Below, in pieces: positions 12,291 through 23,665 of a DNA stretch of 64,000 nucleotides (position 1 is its first letter; each line of letters opens with the position of its first letter). This DNA comes from Alopecurus myosuroides (taxonomy: Eukaryota > Streptophyta > Magnoliopsida > Poales > Poaceae). Position numbers and translations under genes: made by a program. The stretch spans positions 431,772,332 to 431,836,331 of the forward strand of contig CM054059.1 of the NCBI GenBank assembly GCA_028641055.1. Direction: 5' to 3'. The notes beneath the pieces are model-generated. The model was given only the letters and a program-made list of their open reading frames with translations. It was not told the origin of the DNA and did no database searches.

Positions 12291-15223
12291 CATGTGCTTT
12301 GGGTTGCGGAATGCTGGGGCTACCTATCAGAGATGCATGCAGAAATGCTTGCATGATCAAATTGGCAAAAATGTGCAGGTGTACGTAGATGACATTGTCA
12401 TCAAAACGAATAAAACACATACTCTGCTTAGTGACATTGAGGAAACATTTGCCAACTTGCGCAAGTACAAAATGAAGTTGAATCCGACTAAATGCACATT
12501 TGGCGTCCCGGCTGGCAAGCTACTCGGCTTCTTGGTATCCAGTCGGGGCATTGAGGCCAATCCTTCAAAGATAAAAGCTATAGAGAGCATGTCTTTGCCG
12601 AGATCCCTGAAGGATGTGCAAAAGTTCACTGGTTGCTTGGCTGCTCTGAGCCGCTTCCTGGGCAGAATGGGCGAGAAGGCCTTGCCTCTGTATCAATTGA
12701 TGAAGAAGAGCGGCAAGTTCGTCTGGACACCGCAAGCTGATGTGGCATTCAAAGAGCTGAAAGCCATGCTGGGTAGCGCTCCCATCTTGGCTAGTCCGCT
12801 ACCCAAAGAGCCAATGCTGTTGTACATTGCTGCGACCAACCGAGTGGTCAGTGTGGTGATTGTGGTGGAGAGAGAAGAGGAAGGCAAGACTGTGCAGCGG
12901 CCAGTATACTATCTCAGTGAGGTGTTGTCCAGCTCCAAGCAGAACTACCCGCATTACCAGAAGATGACTTATGGCGTGTACCTGGGCGCCAAGAAGCTGA
13001 AGCACTATTTCCAAGAGCATCCTATCACTGTGGTGAGCTCTTCTCCCATCTCAGACATCATGGGCAACAAGGAGGCAAGTGGCAGAGTAGCCAAGTGGGC
13101 GATTGAGCTAGCCACGTATGCTCCTGCGTATGCGAGAAGAGAAGCCATCAAGTCACAGATCCTGGCAGATTTTCTGGTGGATTGGGCGGAGGTGCAGTAT
13201 GAGCCTCCTACTCCGGTAGCCAACTACTGGAAGATGCATTTTGATGGCTCCAAGGTGAAGGAAGGCTTGGGTGCTGGCGTGGTGCTCACGTCGCCCAAAA
13301 GAGATCAACTCAAGTACGTGCTGCAAATTCATTTCAAGGCATCCAACAATGTAGCAGAGTACGAGGCCGTGGTACACGGCTTGAAGGTGGCCAATGAGGT
13401 TGGCGTGCAGCGCATTATATGCTATGGCGACTCGGATCTGGTTGTGAAACAAGTTTCAGGCAACTGGGATGCTCTGGATGCCAACATGGCTTCCTATCAG
13501 TTTCTGGTGCAAACCATGACTGGTTTCTTTGAAGGATGCGAGTTTAAGCACATACACCGAGCAGAGAATGAGTCAGCTGATGAGCTGTCCAAGTTGGGGT
13601 CTTCTCGGCAATACATCCCGGCTGGGGTTGCCTTGGAGCATTTGATAAAGCCATCTATCAAGCCATCCCCCAACTCGGAGTCTATATTCGTTCATTCTCT
13701 GCCTGGTGAGGAAGCTGTTCCCATGGAGATTGACTGGGAGGTTGCAAAAGAGAACCCGGGGACTGCCGTCTCCATCCCGGGGACTGGCGCCTGCAACCCG
13801 GGGACTGTCCCTTCTTACTCGGGGACTGCCCCTCCTAACTCGGGTACTGTCGCATTCATTTAGGGGGTCCTTGCCGCGTGCACGAGGTCTCGGGGACTCG
13901 TCACCGCCTCAGAAGAAGAAGAAGTGGTGGCTGATCCAATGGAAGTGGACGGACAAGTGTTTCCCATCCGGGGGACACCGAGTTGGGATTTGCCCATATT
14001 ATCCTTTCTAAAGGACGGCACCTTGCCGGGTGATGAGGTTACCTCGAGGCAAATTCAAAGAAGATCCAAGGGCTATACAATCTTCAGAGATGTGCTGCAT
14101 AGAAGAAGTCCAACTGGTGTGCTGCAGCGCTGTGTAGAGCCAGAAGAGGGAGAGGATATTTTGATGGAGATACACCAAGGAGAATGCGGACATCACGCCT
14201 CTTCTCGGGCTCTGTTCAACAAGGCTTTTCGGCATGGTTTCTTTTGGCTCACTGGCTTGAAGCAAGCTGAAGATATTGTGAGAAAGTACAATGGCTGCCA
14301 AAGATTCGCGAGTAAGATTCATATGCCAGCTTCCGAGTTGAAGACCATTCCCATTACTTGGCCATTTTGCTGTTTGGTGCTTGGATATGGTGGGTCCTTT
14401 CAAGCCAGCTAGAGGCAACATGACTCATATCTTGGCCATGGTTTACAAGTTCACAAAGTGGATTGAGGTGAAGCCTATTCGGAAGTGTGATGGAGTCACT
14501 GCTGTGAGTTTCCTGAAGGATGTGATCCTGAGGTATGGCTACCCGCACAGCATTATCACGGACAATGGTACAAGCTTTGCTGAGGGTGTGTTCACGAGGT
14601 TCTGCAGAGATAAGCAAATTCGGCTAGATGTTGCATCTGTTGCGCATCCCGCCTCCAATGGGCAAGTTGAAAGAGCAAATGGCATGGTGCTATCAGGCAT
14701 AAAGCCAAGGATGATTGAGCCGCTACTGAAAACACCTGGGTGTTGGCTAGACGAGTTGCCAGCGGTGTTGTGGAGTCTAAGGACTACCCCTAACCGGTCA
14801 ACCGGCTACACGCCATTCTTCCTGGTTTATGGAGCTGAGGCCGTGTTGCCCACTGACCTAGAGAGTGACTCGCCCCGTGTAACGCTCTACACTGAGGAAG
14901 AGGCTAGAGAAGCTCGAGAAAATGATGTTGACCTGCTGGAAGAAGCAAGAGAGCTAACTATGTCTCGTTCAGCTGTTTACCAGCAAAACTTGAGGCGTTA
15001 TCATAGCCGGAAAGTGAACCCAAGGGTTTTCCGAGAAGGAGACATGGTGCTTATGCTTGTGCAGCGCACAGCCGGGATGCACAAGCTCTCCCCTCCGTGG
15101 GAAGGGCCTTTCATTGTGAGCAAAGCCTTGCACAATGATGCCTATTATCTAATCGACGCACAGCCACCCCAGAAGAACAGGCCGGATAGAGCTGGAGAGG
15201 TATCCAAGCGCCCTTGGATGTAG
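12291..15223 (+). pseudogene. B1 pol: RT, two RNase H domains and integrase, broken
   Basis: Continues the reverse transcriptase interrupted at 1275. In order: GLRNAGATYQ and the catalytic YVDD at about 12380; the gypsy RNase H; a second, archaeal-type RNase H (MHFDGSK, AEYEA, GDSDLV, ESADELSKL) from about 13235; a linker of 7-residue repeats (13755-13860); then integrase with catalytic D (DMVGPF, about 14390), D (ITDNGT, about 14555) and E (NGQVERAN, about 14660). The dual RNase H is typical of the Tat lineage. Defects are a TAG at 13861-13863 with a frame change and an extra T at about 14365 that shifts the integrase frame. The C-terminus also ends early compared with B2. A spliced or intact product is not expected. 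Confidence 0.9.
13755..13860 (+). repeat. In-frame 21-bp minisatellite in the pol linker (5 units)
   Basis: Five units built around cccggggactg encode PGTAVSI-like heptads between RNase H and integrase. The B2 copy (minus strand, about 56765-56915) has seven units in the same place. Confidence 0.85.
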
Positions 15224-15887
15224 CTCTACTTCGACGTTTTCACTCATGAGCAAACTATGTATGTATCTCCTTATCCGAGTTAAACTCCTATTCGGCAATC
15301 TGAAATTGAACTCGGGGACTGCCCTCGTCCAAATTGTTCCTTGTGTTTACTCTGTTTCGCTTTGTCTATTCGGGTGAACCACTTAGAATTTCAAAAGCAT
15401 ACAAAGTAGTGTGTTTAAACTCACCGGACACTCTGCGACTCTGCTGTTGTCCGCAACCCGGCTTCATGGAAAGCCAGAGAACAAGCCAAAAAGTCAATGA
15501 ACACATGAAAAATTGCAAAGGAAAGGAAGCGTGTGGCAACCGAATAGAGTGGTTTTTACTGTTTTTTCTTTTCGGCTAAGTGGTGGGCAGCATTACTATG
15601 ATTTTTCTAAGTGGCTAAGTATTTGAAACTCCTACTTTGAACTCTTGTGACTCGACTACCAACAAAGCAACAAGTTGCAGGTAAGAGCTGAGATAAAAAG
15701 GAAGAACGGATAAAAAATGCAACTCGGGGACTTGCATATTAACGCAACCCGGCATTGAGCCAGAGTTTCTAAGAACTTCAACTGAGAATAAAATTGAGTA
15801 GCAACAAAAGACTTAATAGTTTGATACATGTGCACCCGGCATCCCGGGGATCTGATAAAAGTTCTAGAGGATAAGTGTTTTCAGGAG
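15224..15887 (+). other. B1 spacer between pol and the antisense gene
   Basis: Non-coding sequence that aligns with 54755-55376 of B2. It contains repeated aactcggggact motifs (about 15311 and 15721). I see no gene. It probably holds the 3' untranslated ends and terminators of two convergent units: pol on + and the antisense gene on -. Confidence 0.6.
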
Positions 15888-18800
15888 TCACTCCTTGGAG
15901 GTAGCGGTGTTGTCCGCAGCTTTGCCATCATCTTCAGCCTTCTCGGCGTCAGCATCAGCCTTGGCGCTCTCGGCATCCGCTTCCATGTTGGCGTTGGCGG
16001 CTTGCTCTGAGGTTGCCGTGGCGACGGAAATGGGATCCATGGCCGAGGTCGATGCAGCAGCCTGGAAGCTGCTGCTGGTTGCGCCCAACTCGGGGGCCGG
16101 TTGCTGGATCACCATCTCGGTGGTGGTGGTGGTCTCCTCGGCGTTGGGTTGCGGTTGCTCGATGTCGGCATCAACCTTGGCCTTGCCCTTTCCCTTCTCG
16201 GCAGCTCCTTTCGCGGCACCCTCTTCAAAGAATCTCAAGTCATCTGACTCGGTGTCCTCATCTTCATCGTCGTCCTCTTCCTCAGCTTCAGTATCTGGCT
16301 CGGGGAGGCCGTCGATGAAGGTGGCGGTGTCCGCGTAGGAGGCTACCTCATAAGCTACTGCCTTCCGGCGAGCAATGCAATCGGGATCCTCGGACCACTT
16401 GGAGTCTTGGCGCATCTCAATGATCCTGGCAAGATCGAGGTTCTCATACCAGCTGCAAATGAAGTGAAGAAGTTCATCCGCTCCTGCCCGAGCTGCCGAG
16501 CCGCGCCACTTCTTCAACTCGGCCTTCACGCCGTCCAGCTTCTCGACAAGCGCGCTGAAGCTGTTTGGCGCCACTTGATCAGGCCAGAACAGGTCGTGGA
16601 GCTTGTAGGCAGTGGACACCATGGTGGTTCCCAAGCCTCTGAGTTGGCGAAGCTGCGACTTGATGTTCAGAAGATTGTCGTTGACGCTGGACTTAGTGTC
16701 GACAGGCATCCCGGAATTAGCTCGGAGCTGCTGTGCCTTTGCAAAAGTAGGAGTGCTGGCGGCGCGGAGATCAGGGAAGATATCTAGAGGGAAACCAATA
16801 AAAGTTAGAAATGGAGGCAGAAAAGAAATGAAATCAAGAAGGAAGAGTGAGAGGAAAAGCAAGCCAAGTAGCGGAGAAGAGAAATAGCTAAGTCCCGTGA
16901 AGAGAAAACTTACGCCTAAGATCCACCAGCAGTGCATCCAGCTTGATCTTCCAAGCCTCCTCGTCAGCAATGTGCCGGTCCTCAACCTGGCGTGCGGTGG
17001 CGAGCTGGAGCATGAGTTGCGAGTTATGATCCTTCAGCACCTTGATCTCTGTCTCGAGCGCCTTCTTTGTGGCTTTGGCTGTGGTCTCGGTCTCCAAGGC
17101 ATCCTCAAGAGCTGATTTCAACTTCACTTGCATCTCCTCGAACTCGGCGCGCTCGGCGTCGCGTTCCTTCTTGAGCTCTGCATCTCGGGTGGCCAGCTGC
17201 TGCTGCACCTCGGCATGAATCAAGCAGTTGAGATGCTCCTCCCGGAATTTCTTGTATTCTTCTGCAGAGAGAACAGCAGGGTTAGCATAGAAACCAAGTA
17301 AAGGAAGATGCAATGACAGAGAAGCCGACAACTCACCTTCCAGATTCTTGATTTTGCTCTCAGCAGAGGAAGAGAAGACGTGGCAGTGCTCATGCTGCTC
17401 CTTCGGTTCCTTGAATTTGCCTGCAGAGTAAACAGAGTTATAGCAAAAAAGCAAACACGGGCGTAAACACAAAACGCACAAACCGAATAGCTAAAAGCTT
17501 ACCTTCGATCTCAGAGAGTTGGAGAGCGCGGTCCAGTGTCGCCTGCTCCAACGCGGCATCATCTTTGCGCTCGGCTTCAAGAGCCGCGATGCGGTTCTTG
17601 GCTATGCTGTGATTCCAAAGCAGCCGGCGGAATATGTTGGTCTGCTTCAGGAGGCTATTCTGTGGAAGACAAGAAAAGGAGCTAGAAAGTTTTTGGAAGA
17701 TTTGGCCCGAGAAGAGGACAACTCGGTTGAGTACCCGTCTACTCGGCCCGAATCTCGGGGACTGGGGAGTAGCTGAGAGGAAAAGAAGAGAGGAAGAAAA
17801 GAAACAATGCAACTCGGAGAAGCAAGAAAAAGTAAGGGAAACAAGAAAAACTTACGGCATATGTCTGCTCGACGTCCTCGGCAGCCTTGTGGAGGCAGAA
17901 AAGCTTCCCGGCTAGCGTGCAGGTGTCGGAGGCGACGATCATTGGAGTAGCGCCAATATCGGCCTTGTTCCAGTCGATGCGGTAATGGTCGACTGTGCCC
18001 AGCGTGCTGCCGTTCCCCTTCTCGATGCCAAGAGCGTCGCTCTCCCAGACCTTGTCCACGAAGCCTACCCGTTCCACGACCGCGGCTAGCCCTTCTGACT
18101 GGATGTCATCCTCACCGGCTTCACGTGAGTGGAACTCAATGGGTTTCTTGGCTTTGAGCTTGGCGTCCACCGCCTTGGCCTGGCCTTCCTTCAAGGCGGA
18201 AAGCCGCTTCTCGCCTTTGGTTAGGGAAATGTTGTGTTGCTTGGACACAGACAGCAGGTATGATGGCCAGCTGCCTTGTGCCCGAGCAGCGCCTTCAGCA
18301 CTTGAACCTTCGCCTGGGCCAGAGGATCCACCAGCAGTGCCGGTGGTGAGTTGCGTGCTTGTTGGTTCCTTGGGTGGTGGCATCAGATCTCCGAACTGCA
18401 CAACCTTGCGCGGTGGATTCTTCCGAATGGTTGCAGCTTCGGGCTTGGAGGTCTAATTGCCGGTGTCCGCCCGAGAAGCGGGCGGAGGCACTTGGCGTGC
18501 AGCAGGAGGAGGCATCAGCTGAGATGCGGTCTTGGTTATCTTCTGTTTCGGGGGAGTGCGGTTGGTGGAGTAGCCTGCTGGGTAGGCGGCACAAGGGGCC
18601 GGCTACCCTGCGCAGCATCTGGCTGCGCCTGGCTCTGGAGCACGGGCTCCATCGCAGTCTTCTCAACCCGCTGCTCGGCAGCGGGATCGGGTCTTGCGTC
18701 AACTTGTTCTTCTACCCGCGGCCTGGCCGCGGGGTCTTCATGGGCTGCAGCTTGTTCTTCCTGCTGCTCGGTGTTGTCAACCGGCCGCTCAAGGGAGGCA

Positions 18801-20998
18801 CGGTCCTGGTTCTCGGCTTCTTGTTCAATATTCTCCCCAGCTATGGTAGCTAGGGGAGAGGGAGGCGTCTCATCCTGAGTAGCATCCTGCGTACTCTGGT
18901 ACGCGTTGGTCTGCTACTCCAAGTCCTGGGCATCTTGGTCACCAGCGCCTGTGTTATCGGCGCCGGCGTCTTCTTCTTCTAGCTTCACCGGGGATGGCGC
19001 ACGCGCCCTAGCCCGCGGTGCTGGCTCGTCTTCGTCCTCGGAGAGCTCAATGAGCTTCTCGAGGTCCATGGCAGGTTTTTTCTTGGTACGAGTGGGGGCA
19101 ACGGCCGCGTCAGCATCCAAAGGATCGCTGGATGAGAAGAAAGAAAGAGTTTAGAAAGGGAAAAGCAGAACAGAGAGAAGCAGTAGCAAATTGATGTTCG
19201 GATGGAACAGCTTACCCTTTGCGGGTAGGGGGTGGCCTTCTGTTGGTGGTGAGCTTCTTGCCACCCATCTTCCTCGTCTTCTTGGCAGCAGGCTCTTGGG
19301 CACCGTTGCCCGCCCTGTTCCGGGTTGTGGGAGCAGCCACAGAGGGAGGCTGGACGTCCATGGGCTCCTCGTCCTCCTCGTGCTCGACATCCTCTGCAGA
19401 AGAGAAAAGGGACTCAGAAACAGAAAGGGAAATCAGAGCGTGCTACTCGAGATCAGAAAGGTGAATTTGGTCACCTTCGTCATCCTCGGACCAATCCCAG
19501 ATAGACGCGTCAACTCGGTGCTTACCAGGCTGAGTGGCATGCGGGATGCAGAGAGTGTCTTGGGTGTCGTAGGCCTTCTCGTCGTCCTCTTCCCGGTCAT
19601 CGTGCCAGTTTCCCTCGAAGATCTCCTCGTCCTCTTCTAGCTGACAATCAATGTGCTGTGAAGACAAGCAAGATAGCACAGTGAGTTGAGTTCTCGGTTA
19701 TGGGGTCCTACTCGGAGCAACATGCAAACACAAAGCATATCTGGCTAAGTATTTCTACTCGGAATGGCATGCAAACACAAAGCATATACATCCAAAGGGG
19801 TATTCTGTGATGTCCTACTCGGAATGGCATGCAAACACAAAGCATATACAGCGAGAGGGGTATTCTGTGATGTCCTACTCGGAATGGCATGCAAACACAA
19901 AGCGTATTCAGCTAAGGATTTCTATTCGGCATGGCATGCAAACACAAAGCATAAAAAGCCAACAAGTTACTTATGATGTTCTACTTGGTGCAGCATGCAA
20001 ACACTAAGCATACGAAGCTGAGAAACCATCTACTCGGTATCAAAGTGCAGAGGTAAAAGCACAAGAGTACTAACCTGTCCGATGCGCTTGGTGCGGCTAT
20101 ACGGCTCGAAGCCATCCAGCCAATCGTCCTTCAGCATGGTGTGCATGATGGACCTGGCCCAGACGGCCACCTCCGACTTGGTGAGCTCGAAGGTTGTGGT
20201 CCTTGTGCAGTCACGGGGTCCCCCTATGTAGCACATCTTGTGCAAGCGGCGCTGAAGCGGGAGAACCCGGCGCGAGATCCAGCAAACAATTGGATCGTCG
20301 TGGAGCAGCCCCTCCTCGCGCAACTCGGACAGGCGCCGCTCTACCTGGATGACGTCCTCGACGGTATTCCTCGGGTGGTAGCCCCAATTCTGCTGAGTTG
20401 GCAGGGCGTTCTTGAACTTGGGAAGGCCTATCCTGTCCTGGATCGGCTTCCCGACTTCAGTGGCTACGTTCTTCACGTAGAGGAAGCTGCGCTGCCACTT
20501 GCGCACAGATTCCAGTCCCTTGGCTCGGGGATGGCTACCAGTGGTGCGCTGCAGCATCATCGCGCATCCCGTCTGGGTCATGGCGCGGGCGCTATCTGTT
20601 TTACCCGGATTGGGGATGCTTTGTTTGCGGAGAAAGAAATAGCGTGCCCACGTGTGGATTGTTGGGTACACGCCAAGGAAAGCCTCACACACCACGGCGT
20701 GGGTGTAGAGCATGATGAGGGCATTAGGTGGAAGGTGGTATGGCTGAAGGCCGAAGTGATTGAGGAATTTGGCGAAGAAATCAAAGACCGGAAGGCCGAA
20801 GCCGCGCTTAAAATGCGCAAGAAAGACCACGTACTCGTCCTTCTCAGGCTTGGGTACGATTTCCGTACCTGGATGGCGGCAGGTCACGCCGGGAAGCACG
20901 CGACGCGTATTCACGAGCCATTAGCAATCGTCCGCGGTGACCTCGGAGCCTTCCCAGCCGGCGCGGGCGGCGGCGTCGTCTTCTCCGTGTGCAGCCAT
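15888..20998 (-). pseudogene. B1 antisense multi-exon gene (Transposase_28-type protein), broken
   Basis: Eight exons on the minus strand are supported by splice consensus and alignment with B2: 20998-20075, 19655-19475, 19393-19216, 19127-17856, 17659-17503, 17420-17337, 17261-16914, 16783-15888. Exon 1 has the 'putative gypsy type transposon' domain (VVFLAHFKRGFGLP, then CEAFLGV). Exons 2-4 are acidic and low complexity. Exons 5-7 look like coiled coil (many Glu, Lys, Ala). Exon 8 has a conserved block (ICSWYENLDLARI) and an Ala/Asp-rich tail. Defects are TAA at 20921-20923 (codon 26) and stops or frameshifts in exon 4 (for example at 18914). The gene runs opposite to B1 pol and ends 665 bp from it. 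The name of the domain is from family knowledge; its function is unknown. Confidence 0.8.
19686..20050 (-). repeat. About 60-bp minisatellite in intron 1 of the B1 antisense gene
   Basis: About six degenerate units with the core ctactcggaatggcatgc followed by aaacacaaagcat. Three neighbouring units (about 19755-19935) are nearly identical. Every complete unit has the octamer CTACTCGG or a variant, and CATGCA. The same repeat, more diverged, lies in intron 1 of B2 (about 39945-40170). Confidence 0.85.
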
Positions 20999-21211
20999 CG
21001 CAGCAGAGATGCGCTGTGAAGATTTGGAGGCGGAGGCGCTACTGGGAGATGCGAATCGGAGTGTGAAGGCTCTGGGATCTCTCTCTCTGGCGGCACGTGG
21101 AGCAGCGGTGCGGCAAGCGGTTGCGGTGGCGGAGCGCTCGGCGGCGGCGGAGAGACGAAGGGGCAAGAGATGGTAATGAGCAGGAAAGAAAAGAAGAAGG
21201 CATCTAGGGGG

Positions 21212-21218
21212 TATTTAT
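21212..21218 (-). promoter_or_regulatory. TATA-like box of the B1 antisense gene
   Basis: ATAAATA on the minus strand, about 215 bp upstream of the exon 1 ATG. It aligns with TATAAATA at 38830-38837 in B2. Confidence 0.45.
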
Positions 21219-22130
21219 CTCTCCCCTCGAGTTGCCGTTACCAGCGGAATAAGTGGGATCAATCGTGCACCGAGATCGTGCGGCGTGGGCTGCGCGCCGG
21301 TTAGAAACGCACACAGCGCATATTGCGTGTGTAACGGGCGCAGTTAATCCCACGTCGAGATCGTGGGCGATTTAGTGCGGTTGAAGTGACTTTACAGGCT
21401 AGTGGGCCCGAGGTCCAGTTATTGGCGCGTGGCCTGCAGCGTCCCAGGCACCGAGGCGTCGGGGGTACGGGGGCGTGACACGTGCCCCGTAGCGACACGC
21501 AGAGGCGGATTCGCACCGTTGAAGCGGGATTGTGTTTCGAGATTTCACTAAGAACTTTTACTCGGCATCAGAGAAGAAAGACAGTGCTACTCGGAGAATA
21601 AAAGATTCAGGCAAGAGTTAAGGGCTACATGGAGAGGCTACTCGGCCTTTTACAGTATGAAGACAAGATTTGTTTTTAAGCTGGCAGAGCCCAGTGAACA
21701 AGTTCGCAGGACTCTACCAGTTTCGGGGACTAATGTCGGGGGGTTACCCCCGAGTAGGGGTAAGGCAAGTGCTAAAGGCAAGGTCAAGATAGTTGTTTGA
21801 CTGAGTAGGCCGGCTACCCGGTACCTGCTACCCGGTAGACAGCTAACCGGCCGTACCCACCAATGGCCAGGAGGAAGAATCAAGGAAGTTGTGTTCCTCC
21901 GAGTAGATGAATTGGTCCGAGTAGAGGGAGTGGTTTCCTACTCGGGCTAGAAGTCAATGGAGCCGTTCTGACAAAGGATCCCGTGTATCCCGCGTCCGTA
22001 CGGCGTGCGGTTCAACTTACGGAGCGTGTGATTATCCGCGCTCCGGCGTGGCTACAGTGCGGTAGGGGCCTGTCTAGTCCGGTCACTGACAGAGGGGACA
22101 TGACAGGGCTAGGGGCCTACCATATCTCAC
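21219..22130 (+). other. B1 region between antisense promoter and 3' LTR
   Basis: Non-coding. It aligns with 37964-38829 of B2 in the opposite direction. Many CTACTCGG/CCGAGTAG octamers occur (for example near 21588, 21638, 21898, 21916 and 21941), and a cggggacta motif is at about 21725. A purine-rich ggctaggggcc at 22108-22118 is a candidate polypurine tract for the LTR that follows. Confidence 0.6.
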
Positions 22131-22229
22131 TGACAAGGGTGGACAGGTCCCATCTCCGAACGGCGTGACGACTTACGGGGCAAGCGTCAGCGGGAACCCG
22201 GAGGCGTGCACGGTTCTGCAGTGCTCCTG
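22131..22229 (+). repeat. B1 3' LTR, left part (split by A)
   Basis: Begins TGACA after a purine-rich tract, as the reversed B2 LTR does at 37963. It is interrupted at 22229 by A and resumes at 36930, with one TCCTG copy on each side. Total length without A is about 490 bp, close to the 479 bp of the B2 LTR. The exact start is inferred by alignment. Confidence 0.65.
22225..22229 (+). repeat. Target site duplication of A, left copy (TCCTG)
   Basis: TCCTG before the A 5' LTR, repeated at 36925-36929 after the 3' LTR. Confidence 0.95.
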
Positions 22230-23051
22230 TGTAACATCCCAAGTATGAAAAAACCACCCTAGCATGTTTGATTTCTTGTTTAATTAAAGTATTGCATCAT
22301 GTCATCATATTTATTCTTTGTTTGCATTTGTTTTGCATCTGTTTTATTTTGTTTTCATAATGGAAATTCAAACAATATTCAACCTTTGTTTCATACTTGT
22401 TATGTTACAATATTTCAAATAAAAAGTTCAAATAAAAACAACCAATTGTTTCCAATTAATCCATAAGGTTCAACCATTAAAATTATGGCTTTTAATAAGT
22501 TAATCAATCCAAACTTAATTCAGTTGGTTTGTCAAATTCAAATAAAAAACATTCAAACAGTACCCAATTTCAACTTATGAAAATCAGCAAAATAACCCTA
22601 ATCATTTGTTCTATTTAACCAATAGGGTCCACCCTATTAAAAATGTTGCTTTTAATAAGAATCAATTAATAAGCAATTCTTTCAAATATTGAATTAAATC
22701 ACAAACAGTAATTTAAATTTGAATTTTTGCAAAACCAAAGTTAACAATTGGTTGTGTTTGACCTAAATAGCACACCCAATTTTTTATAAAAATTTTACTC
22801 ACCCAAAACCATTTCTTTTCTTCCATTTCTATTTTCTGCAAAAAAATAAACATAACCAAAAATAGAAAAAAAAACGAGGGGAGAGAGACAGTGGGCTGTG
22901 CCCCGCGAGCCAGCCCACCACTTACCTCCCGCGCTGGCCCGCGTACCGCTTCGCTCGCACCCCCCTCGTCTGTTTCATGTACGACAGGTCATCCGGGGGT
23001 GCCACGGCGGCAGCGGCACCACCCTGACGGCCAGCAGCGCCTCTGGCCCCC

Positions 23052-23057
23052 TATAAA
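23052..23057 (+). promoter_or_regulatory. TATA box of the A 5' LTR
   Basis: CTATAAAG in a GC-rich context, followed by a pyrimidine-rich CTCCATCCCCTC-type leader typical of plant transcription starts. The 3' LTR equivalent is 33324-33329. A short upstream ORF of 12 codons follows (ATG at about 23194), and a splice-donor-like CCCGGTGAGC is at about 23361-23370. Promoter use is inferred. Confidence 0.55.
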
Positions 23058-23596
23058 GCATCCCTAGGCTCCCCTGGCACCGCCCTAACCTAGCCATCCA
23101 CTCCATCCCCTCGCACCGCCGTCTTTCTCTCTCTCCCGGCGAATTTCACCACCTCTGCCACTGCAACTGACCGCCGCCGTTCTCTGAAACTCCGATGGCC
23201 ACCGCCGCCTCGCAACGCCACCCTCCTTCCTAGCCACCGAAATCGACTCGCCGTTTCCTCCTCTCCCTCGACGACACCTCAGCAGCCGCGGAGGATCGCC
23301 ACAGCATCGCCGCCGTCCACGAACCTGTCGCCACCGCCGTCGAGCTCACCTCTGCAACCTCCCGGTGAGCACGCCACCGTGCACCTCTCCCTCCTCTCTG
23401 CCCTCTCTGAAACGCGAGCACGCACACGTTCTGCACACCCGCACGCACACGAGCCAGCGTCCAGCAGCGCAGCGTGATCGCCACCGGCGAGCGTCGAACT
23501 CCGTCAGGTTTCAGAAGCGATTGTTCGTCAGTTAATTCAGATGTGCGAGATACACCTTAACCTGTTTGCGTCACGTATACTGGTAAGCAACGATTC

Positions 23597-23665
23597 GCTA
23601 CCGCACTGGTTACAGTGCGTTGCGCGCACCCCCGAGCCCAGGGTTCGATCCATGGCTCGCGCGAA
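23597..23665 (+). other. tRNA-like module with B-box in the A 5' LTR
   Basis: GGTTCGATCC at 23642-23651 matches the RNA polymerase III B-box consensus. It sits in a hairpin of the T-arm type (gagcc...ggctc), with a weaker A-box-like sequence about 40 bp upstream. The 3' LTR copy is near 33860-33930 (B-box 33914-33923), and the minus-strand right-edge LTR has an equivalent. No full cloverleaf is visible, so this is not called as a tRNA gene. Confidence 0.45.

Noticed and set aside
19686..20050. CRISPR-like regular repeats
   Set aside because: The units are contiguous, about 60 bp and degenerate, without unique spacers, and lie in an intron of a plant transposon gene.
23642..23651. A true tRNA gene in the A LTR
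   Set aside because: Only a T-arm and weak A-box are seen; no acceptor stem or anticodon arm can be drawn with confidence.
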